A stretch of DNA of 64,000 nucleotides from Campylobacter sp. RM16187 (GCF_025319965.1 NZ_CP012549.1:372001-436000), one strand, 5' to 3'; positions 35,457 to 46,309 are shown, counted from the first letter of the stretch. Notes: generated from the sequence alone by a model not told the origin. Numbers and translations: made by a program.

Positions 35457-35504
35457 CCGTCTGCCAAGACCTTACAGCAAACTCATTTGAGTTTGCTAAG
35501 TAAG
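35457..35504 (+). ncRNA. Candidate structured RNA/DNA element, copy 2
   Basis: CCGTCTGCCAAGACCTTAC, then a 10-bp hairpin AGCAAACTCA / TGAGTTTGCT, then AAGTAAG. Flanks match copy 1 at 11692 with one change, while the stem differs at many positions on both sides and stays fully paired. Confidence 0.5.
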
Positions 35505-36019
35505 TATTAACATATTGTCCTATGTGGGGGTTATTTGTTCTTAATATTCTGATAAATGGTATCAAGCTCTAATACTATATGATGGAATTATAAGCGATTG
35601 TTTTTTATTAAGTTAAAGTAAATTTTGGTTTATAGGGAAATTGACTTTTATTTTTTATTTGATATTTTAGCACAAATTTTCAAAATTAAGATATTGCTAG
35701 TTTTCTTATAGTATAAATAAAGATTAAAGTAGAGATTGTTTTTGAGCAAGAAATAAGAATCAAAAAAAGAGTATTTTGTGCAGAGTTAATATTATTTGAT
35801 AAAACAAGCATCGCTATAATATAGCCGTATTCATTTTTGTAGTCGTATTAAAAATCTCGATTTTTCGTGTTAAAATTAAAATATATTTATACCCTAACGA
35901 TCTTATTTCTTTCCAAATTATTAACGGTCGTATTTGCAAAAAGCCCCGATTTTAGAATCAACAAAGCTTAATATTTTCTTCTGTATTGACTTGAGTGTTT
36001 GCTAGATAGTTAATCTTGC

Positions 36020-36292
36020 TCACACTATCGCTACTCTTTTGCCGCAAGCTTTTATGTAGTTAAAGAATGTTTTGTATTTTATATTATACGCTCCGCTTTC
36101 TATTCTGGCTACAGCTGATTGGGTTATGCCCATCCTTTTAGCTACTTCGCTTTGAGTTAGTCCGGCTTTGTTTCTAGCGTCTATTAAAGCTTCTATGGCT
36201 TTATATTCGTCCTCCAGCGCATCGTATTGCGCTTTAAATTCCGGATTTTTTAGCTCCTCTTTTAAAACTTCTCTAAAATTAACGGTTCCCAT
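36020..36292 (-). CDS. XRE-family antitoxin, HigA-like
   Basis: 90 residues. The HTH AGLTQSEVAKRMGITQSAVARIE spans about 42-65. It is located after, and overlaps, a HigB-like toxin that has lost its frame. Intact and therefore an orphan antitoxin. Confidence 0.85.
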   Translation of the reverse strand: MGTVNFREVLKEELKNPEFKAQYDALEDEYKAIEALIDARNKAGLTQSEVAKRMGITQSAVARIESGAYNIKYKTFFNYIKACGKRVAIV

Positions 36293-36616
36293 CTTTAAAC
36301 TCCTTTAATCTTTGTTCTGCCAAATTTAATATACTTTTAGGCGTCTTTTGTGTTTTTTTAACAAAAGTTAGTAGGATTATTATTCTTTTACCGATTTCAT
36401 AACAATATATGCTTCTAGCTATTCCTTCTATTCCTTCATCAGACTTTATACGTATCTCAAATAGTCCGTCCTTTAGGCTTTGGTGTACGGCTCCCCCATA
36501 GTATTGCCTCTGGCCTCTAGAAGCTCGAACATTTTATAGCCTCTTTGTCTGAGCCCAGTCGGCAATCCCAAGAACTCATCTTTTATGGCTTCGTTAGCAA
36601 ACTCTACGCTCCACAT
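36279..36616 (-). pseudogene. HigB/RelE-like toxin, 1-bp frameshift
   Basis: Starts MWSVEFANEAIKDEFLGLP and reaches EPYTKA-stop; the rest (DGLFEIRIKSDEG...FVKKTQKTPKSILNLAEQRL) continues in another frame. One missing A after ACCAAA would restore TKSLKDGLFEIR. The family cleaves mRNA on ribosomes. Confidence 0.85.
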
Positions 36617-36714
36617 CGCAACCCTTTTTCGTATAACTAAACTATATTATACCATATATGATATAAAATGCGGTTTATTTCATGCGCCGATTTGATTGGC
36701 GTCTTAATGTTAAA

Positions 36715-37872
36715 TTACTCATACAACATCTCCACCATCTCTCTTCCACTATCTGGCATTAGTTTCGCGTATCTTAGAGTATGATTGATATCCGAGTGGT
36801 TCATTAGCTTTTTTATCGTTAGTATCGGAGTGCCTTTTATAGCAAGATGCGAAGCGAACGTATGCCTAAGGGTATGAATAACTACTCTATTGGTTGCGTC
36901 GCTTATATCTAAATTTTGATTAAAAAGCTTATTTAAAAGTGGTTGTAAAACATTTTGAATAGTGGCTTTGGGTTTATTTACTAAAAAGTCGTTAGGAGAT
37001 ATGGTGGTATAAATTTGATTTATCATTTCTAATGCTCTTTTGCTTAAAAATCCAGTATATGTGCTCTTTGTTTTAAAATCGCTAATAGTAACTGACTTAG
37101 TCGAAAGTGACAAATCCTTTTTCTTAATATTTAAAACCCCTTCTAATCTAGCACCTGTACAAAGCGCAAGTTCAACGAACAGCTCTAAGGCAAAATCTTC
37201 TTTGGCTGCTACTTCTTTACGTAAAAGCTCTATCTCTATAAGCTCTAAAAATCTCTCTCGTTTATTGTTTGGTTTTTTTAGCTCTATCTTGTATGGGCTA
37301 ATGTGACTTATGAGATCATTCTTTATGGCATGGTTAAAAATCGTCCTAGCGATACCCATTATAGCGTTTATCCTAGATTGTGACAGTTTGCGTTTAGTTT
37401 TAGGAGATACCATCTGCGAAATATCCTTATGATGCTCGTTTATCATTTCAGGAGTGATCTGAGTCGTAGCTAGACTGCCTAATTTATCCTTGTGGTAAAT
37501 CTCATAATCTCGTCTTTGCTCTTTTATGTTTGTAGCGTTATCAGGTTCTTTTTCTAGCTTGTAGTTAAAAAAGGCATCTGCGATCTCATCAAATTTAAGC
37601 GAGTTTTTGTTGTTTTTGGCTACTATTTTTTTAGATATGCTATCGGGAAGCTCTCCGTTTCTTTGTTTGGCGTCGAATTCTTTCTTTTTGTTATACGCGT
37701 AGGTTATATTTACGCCTTCGGATTTCGATCCGATTTTGACGTTTGCCTTTTTACCCTCAAGTGTAACTCTCATATAAAAAACCACGTCGCCGTTAGCTAG
37801 ATTATTAAAGAAAATTCCGGGGTATTTATTTACCCCGAACGACAAGTTGTAATTTTTAAGTTTTCCTGCCAT
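36715..37872 (-). CDS. int: Tyrosine recombinase/integrase, copy 2
   Basis: 385 residues, identical to copy 1 except for the end (EMLYE instead of EALYEY). Same catalytic residues. It adjoins the att core at 38026-38042. Lies at the right end of the module carrying the MobV relaxase and shufflon. Confidence 0.93.
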   Translation of the reverse strand: MAGKLKNYNLSFGVNKYPGIFFNNLANGDVVFYMRVTLEGKKANVKIGSKSEGVNITYAYNKKKEFDAKQRNGELPDSISKKIVAKNNKNSLKFDEIADAFFNYKLEKEPDNATNIKEQRRDYEIYHKDKLGSLATTQITPEMINEHHKDISQMVSPKTKRKLSQSRINAIMGIARTIFNHAIKNDLISHISPYKIELKKPNNKRERFLELIEIELLRKEVAAKEDFALELFVELALCTGARLEGVLNIKKKDLSLSTKSVTISDFKTKSTYTGFLSKRALEMINQIYTTISPNDFLVNKPKATIQNVLQPLLNKLFNQNLDISDATNRVVIHTLRHTFASHLAIKGTPILTIKKLMNHSDINHTLRYAKLMPDSGREMVEMLYE

Positions 37873-38366
37873 AATATCCCCTAAATTTGTTCCCTATTTG
37901 TTCCCAAAATTTGTAAAAATGCATGATATTCTAGTGTAACTTAGAATATGCTTAAGCTATTAAATAGCGTATTTTAGGGATTTATAGAGTATTTTGGGGT
38001 ATTTAAGAATTATATATTTTTGAATCCAGCATCCGGAGCCATTTCCTTTTGGTTCTATTTTTTTCTTTATTTTTCCGTTTTATTCTTTTTCTTTCCAAAA
38101 AGTTCTTAAAAAGCCTTAAATACGAGCTCATAATCAACTATTTTTCTTTGATTTTTGATCTATTTTTGCTTAAATTTTTCTTATTTTTTCCTTAAATTTC
38201 TTATTGATTCTATTCTATTCCGAAAAAAAGTGTGTCGAATTTGTGTCGCTACGCTTTATACTCTTAGCGACACACTTTTATATTAAATCTATTATAAGAC
38301 AGTTGTATTGATATCTATTGTTTAAATAAAACTATTGTTTACTTTTTAGTTGCTGGTTCTAATCCA
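36717..38366. repeat. Long direct repeat, copy 2
   Basis: Partner of 13673-15322. The following 700 bp (38367-39089) are AT-rich and I see no gene in them. Confidence 0.95.
38026..38042. other. Putative attachment core, tRNA-3'-end-like
   Basis: CCAGCATCCGGAGCCAT in the context GAATCC, as at 14982. Confidence 0.7.
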
Positions 38367-39089
38367 GTGAATGGATTTTAAAATTTAGTTATGGTTCTTT
38401 AGATTTATTAGTGTTTGAACATATTTCTTTATAATAGTTAATATTAAGCGTCAATAAATATTATATGCTATTCTTGATCTGAAGTATTAAGTATTTTGTT
38501 AAGCTAAATAAAGTTTTTATTTTTGCTCAATTATTGATAGTCTATAGATATAAAAAATACAGCCATTTCTATTTATTCTATATTGAGACTAGAAGCCCTA
38601 AGCAGAGACAAGTGAGATAACAATACATTAACACTTTTTAAATTATATTATATTTACGATTGACATACATTGTACAACTAAATATAATTTCTTAATCTTA
38701 TACATCCAAGACTTATCTTAAATAAGTTCAATATCTTTATTGAAGCTGCACACAAAAGATTAACTTGGTTTTGCTAGTTTTTCTAATTGAAAATATAGCC
38801 TTTAAGGATACAAGCCATCCAACAAATCACTACTTAAACAAATAAATCAAACTCTTACTCTATGGATTTAATATACTCAGATCCAATATACTCAACTCAA
38901 CTCTCGTTAAAATATAGACTTATATTGTGTAGTATTTTAAGTTTTATAATGTTTTTGATTCAATATCTATAGTTAGGATTCTTATGAATAGATTTTAAAG
39001 CTTAAGAACCTAAAGATACTGATCTGTCTGCATGTTTTATTTATAAAATATTTTGATTTTTGATTAGCATAAGAACATATTAAATATGG

Positions 39090-39119
39090 TATAATGTTAT
39101 GTGTTATATAACACATAAC
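39090..39119 (+). promoter_or_regulatory. Promoter with 24-bp perfect palindromic operator
   Basis: TATAAT (39090-39095) is followed at once by GTTATGTGTTAT-ATAACACATAAC (39096-39119), then AGGAG and a TTG start. An operator covering the transcription start suggests autorepression by the XRE protein. Confidence 0.7.
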
Positions 39120-39132
39120 AAGGAGTCAAGAG

Positions 39133-39534
39133 TTGTATATATTGGCTAGTAATATAAAAAATTTAAAGATTCAACTAGGAGATCTTATAAAAGAAATTCG
39201 CAAAAATAAAAATATGAGTCAAAGAGAACTTGCGAGAAAAATCAATTTGTCAAATTCCAATCTAAAATATATAGAAGATGGAGTCAATGCTCCTACTCCG
39301 GAAGTGTATAGAAGATTAGTCGAGATTATTTCGCCTTCTGACGAAGAACTGAAATTATTAGACAAGCTCTATTCAGATGTTAGGGGGGCTCCACCGTTGG
39401 AAGTATGTAATTTTTTGATAAAGAATTCCGATTTATATAGTGTAATTAGAAACAACAATTTCAAATTGAGTAAAGATCAGATTGCCAAAATATCATCGAT
39501 TATTTCAAAAGAAGATAAGATAAAGGAGTTATAG
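39133..39534 (+). CDS. XRE-family regulator of the second type I R-M operon
   Basis: 133 residues. The HTH (MSQRELARKINLSNSNLKYIE) lies at about 28-50. The TTG start is chosen because AGGAG is 7 nt upstream and the palindrome precedes it. It lies 2 bp before hsdM and probably times expression, like the controller proteins of R-M systems. Confidence 0.8.
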   Translation: MYILASNIKNLKIQLGDLIKEIRKNKNMSQRELARKINLSNSNLKYIEDGVNAPTPEVYRRLVEIISPSDEELKLLDKLYSDVRGAPPLEVCNFLIKNSDLYSVIRNNNFKLSKDQIAKISSIISKEDKIKEL

Positions 39535-39536
39535 AA

Positions 39537-41693
39537 GTGACCAATTCAACAAATAAACCGCACTTAGAAGAAATCAACGAGTATTATATGGATGAAACTC
39601 ATATTGATGTAACGAAAGAGGTGAATTTAGTACTTTCAATTGCCAATTCCTTAAGAGGAGCATTTGAGGCTGAAAAGTATAAAGATGTGATCATTCCTAT
39701 GGTTATTATTAGACGTTTTGAATGTGCTTTGGAAGAAACGAAAGACAAAGTTATTTCGTTGTTTGAGCAAGATCCGAATAAGCCATCCCAATTTTATGAG
39801 AGAGTTTCAGGCTATCCATTTTATAATACCAGCAATTATACACTCAAAAGACTTTTAGATGATAGCGATAACATAGAATCCAACTTCAATAGTTATATAG
39901 ATGGATTTTCTGAAAATGTAAAGAACATTCTTAACAACCTCGATACCAGGAATCAAATAAAGAAAATGAATAAAAACAATAGACTCTATAGTGTGGTTAA
40001 GAAGTTTTCTGAAATAGACTTTGATCCTAGACATATTGATAATCATAAAATGGGATATATTTTTGAGGATATTATCAGAAGGTATTCGGAAAATGTTGAT
40101 GCCGGTGATCACTATACTCCAAGAGAGGTAATTCGTTTGCTTGTGGATGTTTTACTTGCAGAAGGATGTGATGATATATTAACTGGAGATGGTAAAGTTG
40201 CAACGGTTTTGGACGCTGCATGTGGGTCAGGCGGGATGCTTTCTACAACTCATGATTTCTTAAAGAGAAAAAATACAAATGTTGATGTGAGATTGTTTGG
40301 ACAGGAGATCTTAGAAAGTTCACATGCTATTTGTGCTGCGGATATGCTGATAAAAGGGCAAGATATCCGAAATATCAAAGGTGGAGAAAAAGAAGCAAAT
40401 ACATTAAAAAAGGATTGCTTTGAGAATCAAAAAATGCGCTTTGTAATTATGAATCCTCCGTTTGGTACACCGTGGGGTGGGAAAGATGCTCCGGAAGGTC
40501 AAGAAAAAGCAGTAAAAGATGAGTACAATAAAGGATTTGAAGGAAGATTCGGTGCAGGTTTACCAGCTATAACGGATGCACAGCTTCTCTTTATGCAACA
40601 TGCAGTCAATAAACTGGCGAATAATGGAAGAGCTGCTATCATTACAAATGGTTCACCATTGTTTTCAGGAGGCACAACGAGTGGAGAAAGTCAAATTCGA
40701 AGATGGCTTTTAGAAAATGATTATATTGAAGCGATTATCGCCTTACCAAATCAACTTTTTTATAATACTGATATTGGAATTTATGCATTTATACTATCTA
40801 AAAATAAAAGAGAAGATAGAAAAGGAAAGGTTCAACTTATTAATGCAGTTGAGATGTATAAACCACTAAGAAAATCATTGGGTAAAAAGAGACGTGAAAT
40901 CGACTTTGGAAGCAGAAAAGAGATCACTAAAATGTATTCGGATTTTAAGGAAACGGATAAATCGAAAATTTTTCCTAATGAAGAGTTTTTATATAAAGAA
41001 TATGTTGTATATCAACCGTTGCAGAGGGCGGGAAAACTAGACATTGAGACAATCGAAAAGTTAGCTAGCAGCGATTTGTTTACAAGCAACTCTAACATAT
41101 TCAATCAAGCGGAATATGAAGAATTAAAAGAAATGAATCCAAGGGATAAGGAAGCGGAAAAGAAGTACCAAAAATACATCAAGGGTGAAAAGTATGTTGC
41201 GGAAACAATAGCTCTATTAAAAGCTAATGCTACAGAAGATGTATTTAAGGATTACGCTAAATTTGAAAAGAAGGTTAAATCACTCTTAAATGACATTAAT
41301 GGACAATCACCAAGCAGAATCAGTAATATTTGCTTTGAATTATCGGAGATTGATAAAACTGCTGTTATCCAAAAAGACAGCCATGGTAATAGAAAAATTG
41401 ATACTACCACGAAAGATTCTGAAATTGTAAAACTATCACAAGATGTGGACGAGTATTTTGAGAAAGAGGTACTTCCTCATGTGCCGGATGCAATCTACTA
41501 TTACGATTTCGATGAAAATAAAAAGGTGTCAAACACAAATAAGGAAAAATTAGGGGCTGAAATACCGTTTACAAGATATTTTTATCAGTATCAAGCACCG
41601 GAAAGTTCTGAAAAATTGCTTAAAGAATTTATGAAACTTGAAGAAGAATTAGCAAATGACATTGCTAATCTGATGAAGAGCGAGGTGCAGTAA
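39537..41693 (+). CDS. hsdM: Type I DNA methyltransferase, M subunit (system 2)
   Basis: 718 residues with a GTG start. AdoMet site DAACGSGGM and catalytic NPPFGTPW; GDHYTPREVIRLL is the HsdM signature. Longer than system 1 and not closely related. Ile is mostly ATT here, unlike the ATA-rich neighbours, which hints at transfer from another lineage, perhaps Firmicutes. The stop overlaps hsdS. Confidence 0.95.
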   Translation: MTNSTNKPHLEEINEYYMDETHIDVTKEVNLVLSIANSLRGAFEAEKYKDVIIPMVIIRRFECALEETKDKVISLFEQDPNKPSQFYERVSGYPFYNTSNYTLKRLLDDSDNIESNFNSYIDGFSENVKNILNNLDTRNQIKKMNKNNRLYSVVKKFSEIDFDPRHIDNHKMGYIFEDIIRRYSENVDAGDHYTPREVIRLLVDVLLAEGCDDILTGDGKVATVLDAACGSGGMLSTTHDFLKRKNTNVDVRLFGQEILESSHAICAADMLIKGQDIRNIKGGEKEANTLKKDCFENQKMRFVIMNPPFGTPWGGKDAPEGQEKAVKDEYNKGFEGRFGAGLPAITDAQLLFMQHAVNKLANNGRAAIITNGSPLFSGGTTSGESQIRRWLLENDYIEAIIALPNQLFYNTDIGIYAFILSKNKREDRKGKVQLINAVEMYKPLRKSLGKKRREIDFGSRKEITKMYSDFKETDKSKIFPNEEFLYKEYVVYQPLQRAGKLDIETIEKLASSDLFTSNSNIFNQAEYEELKEMNPRDKEAEKKYQKYIKGEKYVAETIALLKANATEDVFKDYAKFEKKVKSLLNDINGQSPSRISNICFELSEIDKTAVIQKDSHGNRKIDTTTKDSEIVKLSQDVDEYFEKEVLPHVPDAIYYYDFDENKKVSNTNKEKLGAEIPFTRYFYQYQAPESSEKLLKEFMKLEEELANDIANLMKSEVQ

Positions 41694-42988
41694 TGCAAGG
41701 ATATAAAGACAGTGGAATTGAATGGATTGGGAGTATTCCAGAGGAATGGAATATAGGTAGGATGAAGTATATTACGGATATTATTATGGGACAATCCCCA
41801 GAATCATTTCAAATAAGAGATGATGAAGGTAGATACCTTTTTATGCAAGGAAATTCTGAGTTTGGAGACAAATATCCTAAAGCTTATAAATACTGTGATA
41901 ATCCGAAAAAGATTAGCAGGGCAAATGATATTCTGATGTCTGTGAGAGCTCCAGTTGGTGCATTAAATATATCAGATGTAGCTTATGGAATAGGAAGAGG
42001 GTTGTGTTCGATATCAGCGATTAATATTGATAAAAATTACTTCTGGTTTTTTTTGAATAAATCAAAAGATGATTTTCAGTTTTTTTCGAATGGATCAACT
42101 TTTGAAGCAATAACAATTGAAAGTTTAGCAAACTTTCCGATATTGATTCCTGGACGAGAACAGCAACAGATTGCTGATTTTTTAGATGAAGAGTGTGGGA
42201 AAATAGATAGAATCACGAAAAAAATAGAAAGGCAGATAGAAATCTTAAAAGAGTACAAGAAATCTCTTATTGCAGAAACAGTAACTAAGGGTTTGAATAA
42301 GAATGTTAAGATGAAAGATAGTGGTGTTGAGTGGATAGGTAAGATACCTATAGATTGGGAAATAAAGAAAATTAAGCATTTAGCAACGGAACCAAACACC
42401 TTGTTTATAGATGGAGATTGGATTGAGAGTAAAGATATATCCGAAAGCGGAATTAGGTATTTAACATCCGGAAATGTGGGCGAAGGAGAATTCAAACGAC
42501 AAGGAGAAGGATATATTTCAGAAGAAACCTTTGAAAAGTTAAAGTGTTTATCGGTTTATCCTGGAGATTTAATGATTTCTAGATTGAATTTACCGATTGG
42601 TAGAACATGCATCGTTCCGGAGGATAATGCTATATATGTTGTTGCGGTTGATAATGTAATTCTGAGACCAAATAAGAACTGTAATAAGAAATATTTAATG
42701 TATGTTATGAACACAAACGGATATTCTAATGAAGCGGAAATTATTTCCAGAGGGACTACTATGAAGAGGATTAGTCGCACCTTGTTAGGAGAAATGAAAG
42801 TATGTACTCCCTCACTTGAGGAACAACAGCTAATCGCAGATTATCTGAACCAGAAATGTTCTGAAATAGATTTGATTTTATCGAAAAAGGCAAATCAGTT
42901 AGATATCATTAAAGAGCATAAAAAGAGCCTGATATATGAATATGTTACCGGTAAAAAGCGTGTTGGAGGTATAGAAAATGGCGATTAA
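41693..42988 (+). CDS. hsdS: Type I specificity subunit (system 2)
   Basis: 431 residues with two recognition domains, each introduced by KDSGxEWIGxIP and closed by an EQQxIADxLxxxCxxID helix. One copy only; no inverted partner is visible. Overlaps hsdR by 11 bp. Confidence 0.94.
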   Translation: MQGYKDSGIEWIGSIPEEWNIGRMKYITDIIMGQSPESFQIRDDEGRYLFMQGNSEFGDKYPKAYKYCDNPKKISRANDILMSVRAPVGALNISDVAYGIGRGLCSISAINIDKNYFWFFLNKSKDDFQFFSNGSTFEAITIESLANFPILIPGREQQQIADFLDEECGKIDRITKKIERQIEILKEYKKSLIAETVTKGLNKNVKMKDSGVEWIGKIPIDWEIKKIKHLATEPNTLFIDGDWIESKDISESGIRYLTSGNVGEGEFKRQGEGYISEETFEKLKCLSVYPGDLMISRLNLPIGRTCIVPEDNAIYVVAVDNVILRPNKNCNKKYLMYVMNTNGYSNEAEIISRGTTMKRISRTLLGEMKVCTPSLEEQQLIADYLNQKCSEIDLILSKKANQLDIIKEHKKSLIYEYVTGKKRVGGIENGD

Positions 42989-45900
42989 GACAGGGGAGCT
43001 TCGTGAAAAGGAAGATTTTCAAAAGCTGATTCTTGAGTACCTGAAAGAAAACAATGGATATGTTGTAAGAGATGCTAAGTTCTTTGATGCCGGACTGGCA
43101 ATGGATAAGGAGATTTTATTTTCTTTTTTAGAATCTACTCAAGAGAAGGAGCTTAATGAGCTCAGAAAGTTATATAAAGAAAGAACAGAAGAAACCATTA
43201 TCAATTACCTAAATAATGAAATCAATAAAGATTATAGGAGTCTTGTTGATGTGCTCAAATATGGAATTGAATTTGATACCGGGATTCGATTAAATCTTAT
43301 GTATCGCAAGCCTGCAACTTCTTTTAATAAAGAAGCTCTGGGAAATTATCAGAAGAATGTCTTCACTGTTATGGAGGAAGTTTATCATAAAAAGGATGAA
43401 CGAATCGATTTGGTGATATTCTTAAATGGGTTGGCAATTGCTACATTTGAACTGAAGTGTAATACGAGTGGTCAGAATTACGAAGATGCAATTCGCCAAT
43501 ATAAATTTGAACGGGATTTTAAGACCAGACTGTTCAAGTTTAAATCCGGAGCTATTGTAAATTTCGCTATGGATTTGTTCGAAGTATATATGACTACAAA
43601 ATTAAATGGTAGTTCGACTTTTTTCCTTCCGTTCAATAAAGGTTCGGGATATGGGATAGAATCTGGTAAGGGGAATTCTCATAATTCAAATGGATTAGAT
43701 GTATCGTATATGTGGGAAGATATTTTGACCAAAGATACACTACTATATTTGATCGATAAGATTATCTATCTGAAAAAGGAAAAGAAAAAGGATGAGAAGA
43801 CTGGGAAGAATAAAAAAACAGAGACTTTGATATTTCCAAGGTATCATCAATTTAATGCTGTTCGAAAATTGGTTGAAGATATAAAGGTTAATGAAACCTC
43901 AAGAAATTACTTGATTGAGCATTCTGCGGGAAGTGGGAAAACAAATACAATTGCTTGGCTTTCGCATAGGCTGTCTTCTTTGCATAATGATAAGAATGAG
44001 CCTATCTTCAATACGATTTGTGTTATTACAGATAGAATTGTTGTAGATAGACAACTTCAAGATGCAGTTATGAGTTTGGAACACAAAGAAGGGCTTATTA
44101 AAGTGATGGATGACAAATGTACCTCACAGGATTTAGCTATCGCACTTAACGGCAATACGAAGATTATTGTAACCACAATTCATAAATTTATGTATATCAA
44201 GAATGCTGTAGACAACCTTAAGGATAAAAACTTCGCTATTATTATCGATGAGGCACATTCTTCAACATCCGGAAGTGCAATGGAATCTGTATCTTATTCT
44301 TTGTCTTCTGCAGAAATGATTGGAATTGCAGCGGAAGAAATCGTTCCATATATGGCCGATTCGGAAGAAGTAACACTTCAAGATAAGATTGAACAAGAGA
44401 TAAGTAGGAGCGGAAAGCCGAGTAATGTCTCTATGATAGCATTTACCGCAACGCCTAAATTTACAACACTTCAGCTATTTGGCACTATGAATCACGAGGG
44501 AAAAAAGGTGGCTTTTGATTTATACTCTATGAAGCAAGCAATAGAAGAAGGGTTTATTTTGGATGTCCTTAAAAATTATGTTACTTACAAGACTTACTTC
44601 AAGGTAAACAAGGCGGTGGAAAGCGATCCTGAGCTTGATACTACAGTTGCAAAAAGAAAAATTGTAAAATATATTGAACTTCATGATACGAATATTTCTC
44701 AAAAAGTTGAGATTATCATTGAGCATTTTAAGCATAATGTTATGGATGAGCTTGGGGGAAAAGCAAAGGCTATGGTGGTTACATCTTCCAGACAGGCTGC
44801 CGTAAAATATAAAAATGCGTTTGTAGAATATATTAATAAACATAATTACACAGGAATACAAGCTTTGGTTGCTTTCTCTGGTAAAGTCACTCTTGATGGA
44901 AAAGAGTATTCGGAACCTGTCATGAATAACATGCCTGAAAATAAACTGGTGGATGCTTTTGATACCGATCTTTATCAGGTTTTGCTTGTGGCGAATAAAT
45001 ATCAAACGGGATTTGATCAACCAAAATTGTGTGCAATGTATGTGGATAAGAAATTAAGAGGTGTCAATGCGGTACAGACATTATCAAGGCTGAATCGAAT
45101 TTACCCTGGGTATGATAAGAAGACTTTTATCATCGATTTCAAAAATGAATATGAGGATATACAGAAATCTTTTGAGCCGTACTACACAGAAACTATCCTT
45201 GGAGAAACCATAACCCCTTCTGCTATTCGAGAGGTCGAGAAACAGTTATCTCAGTATCATTTTCTTGATTATGATGACATGGAAGAATTTAATCGATATC
45301 TGTATCAAGAGAAACGAAATTCTAAAGATAAAGCAAAAATGTGGTCACTCCTTGGGAAAAGTTTAGATATCATAAATAGGAATGATGATCTCACAAAACT
45401 TGAAATACGAAGTACCATAAAAAGATTTTTAAGGTTTTATGGGTTTTTGATTCAGGCAACAAGGTATGAAAATGTAGATCTGCATAAAAAATACAATTTT
45501 CTATCTTACCTTATCAAGGAAATAGAAATAGGAAAGATGGGGAATGATTTTGATATTGCTGATAAAATCTCAGTTTCGAATTTCAAACAAAAGAAGACAG
45601 GAACTCATGGCACTGAGATTGAATCTAAACCCGAAATAAAAGCTCCTAAACCGGTAGAAGTTAGTTTTGATGAGCAAATCAAAGAGAAGTTATCCAAAAT
45701 TATTGATGAGATCAATGTGATATACAATAAAGAGTTTGATTTTGATGTCGCTACGAAGTCGGCACTTCAAGTCAGAGATCTTTTGTTAAAAGATACAAGA
45801 CTGAAAGACAGCGCTAATAACAATAATATCAAGGACTTTAGATTTGCTTATTTTGACGCAGTACAAGATGCGTTGATGGAAGGATATGAGCAGAATATGG

Positions 45901-46007
45901 ACTTATTCTCCGTGCTATTAAAAGATGATAGAATGAACAAAGCACTTATGGGTGTTTTTTTGGAAGATGTATATAATAATTTAAAATATATTAAACACTC
46001 ATTATGA
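42978..46007 (+). CDS. hsdR: Type I restriction enzyme, R subunit (system 2)
   Basis: 1009 residues. The N-terminal nuclease has DLVIFLNGLAIATFELKC; Walker A is EHSAGSGKTNTIAW; Walker B IIDEAHSS; motif III FTATPKF; motif VI LSRLNRIYPG. The C-terminal part is helical. Last gene of XRE-hsdMSR. Codon use is foreign-looking, as in hsdM. Confidence 0.95.
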   Translation: MAIKTGELREKEDFQKLILEYLKENNGYVVRDAKFFDAGLAMDKEILFSFLESTQEKELNELRKLYKERTEETIINYLNNEINKDYRSLVDVLKYGIEFDTGIRLNLMYRKPATSFNKEALGNYQKNVFTVMEEVYHKKDERIDLVIFLNGLAIATFELKCNTSGQNYEDAIRQYKFERDFKTRLFKFKSGAIVNFAMDLFEVYMTTKLNGSSTFFLPFNKGSGYGIESGKGNSHNSNGLDVSYMWEDILTKDTLLYLIDKIIYLKKEKKKDEKTGKNKKTETLIFPRYHQFNAVRKLVEDIKVNETSRNYLIEHSAGSGKTNTIAWLSHRLSSLHNDKNEPIFNTICVITDRIVVDRQLQDAVMSLEHKEGLIKVMDDKCTSQDLAIALNGNTKIIVTTIHKFMYIKNAVDNLKDKNFAIIIDEAHSSTSGSAMESVSYSLSSAEMIGIAAEEIVPYMADSEEVTLQDKIEQEISRSGKPSNVSMIAFTATPKFTTLQLFGTMNHEGKKVAFDLYSMKQAIEEGFILDVLKNYVTYKTYFKVNKAVESDPELDTTVAKRKIVKYIELHDTNISQKVEIIIEHFKHNVMDELGGKAKAMVVTSSRQAAVKYKNAFVEYINKHNYTGIQALVAFSGKVTLDGKEYSEPVMNNMPENKLVDAFDTDLYQVLLVANKYQTGFDQPKLCAMYVDKKLRGVNAVQTLSRLNRIYPGYDKKTFIIDFKNEYEDIQKSFEPYYTETILGETITPSAIREVEKQLSQYHFLDYDDMEEFNRYLYQEKRNSKDKAKMWSLLGKSLDIINRNDDLTKLEIRSTIKRFLRFYGFLIQATRYENVDLHKKYNFLSYLIKEIEIGKMGNDFDIADKISVSNFKQKKTGTHGTEIESKPEIKAPKPVEVSFDEQIKEKLSKIIDEINVIYNKEFDFDVATKSALQVRDLLLKDTRLKDSANNNNIKDFRFAYFDAVQDALMEGYEQNMDLFSVLLKDDRMNKALMGVFLEDVYNNLKYIKHSL

Positions 46008-46309
46008 TGAATTCAATAATAAGTATGAATTCTTCAAAAAATGCATAAAATTTTGTAAAAAATTTCTATAAGGAATAAGTTTTAATGAAAATATAGTTAC
46101 AGTATTTTAATATTTTAAACAGACATAAGAACTATTTACGTTGCTTTTAATATTATATTTGTTTTTTACTATATAACTATATTTTGTGTTTGAAAAGTTA
46201 AATACAAAATATAATGATCATTTATATAGCACGAATTGTTATATTTTAGTAAAATTGTATTGAAAATTAATTGATAGCTTTTAAAGATAGAGCTGTTAAT
46301 TTAAGTATT

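Noticed and set aside
38367-39089. Search for a gene or RNA in the 0.7-kb gap before the XRE gene
   Set aside because: AT-rich with many stops in all frames; no convincing hairpin series or promoter apart from the one at 39090.
44520-45020. Long minus-strand frame inside hsdR of system 2
   Set aside because: Antisense shadow of a strongly supported helicase gene, with no ribosome site or family motif.
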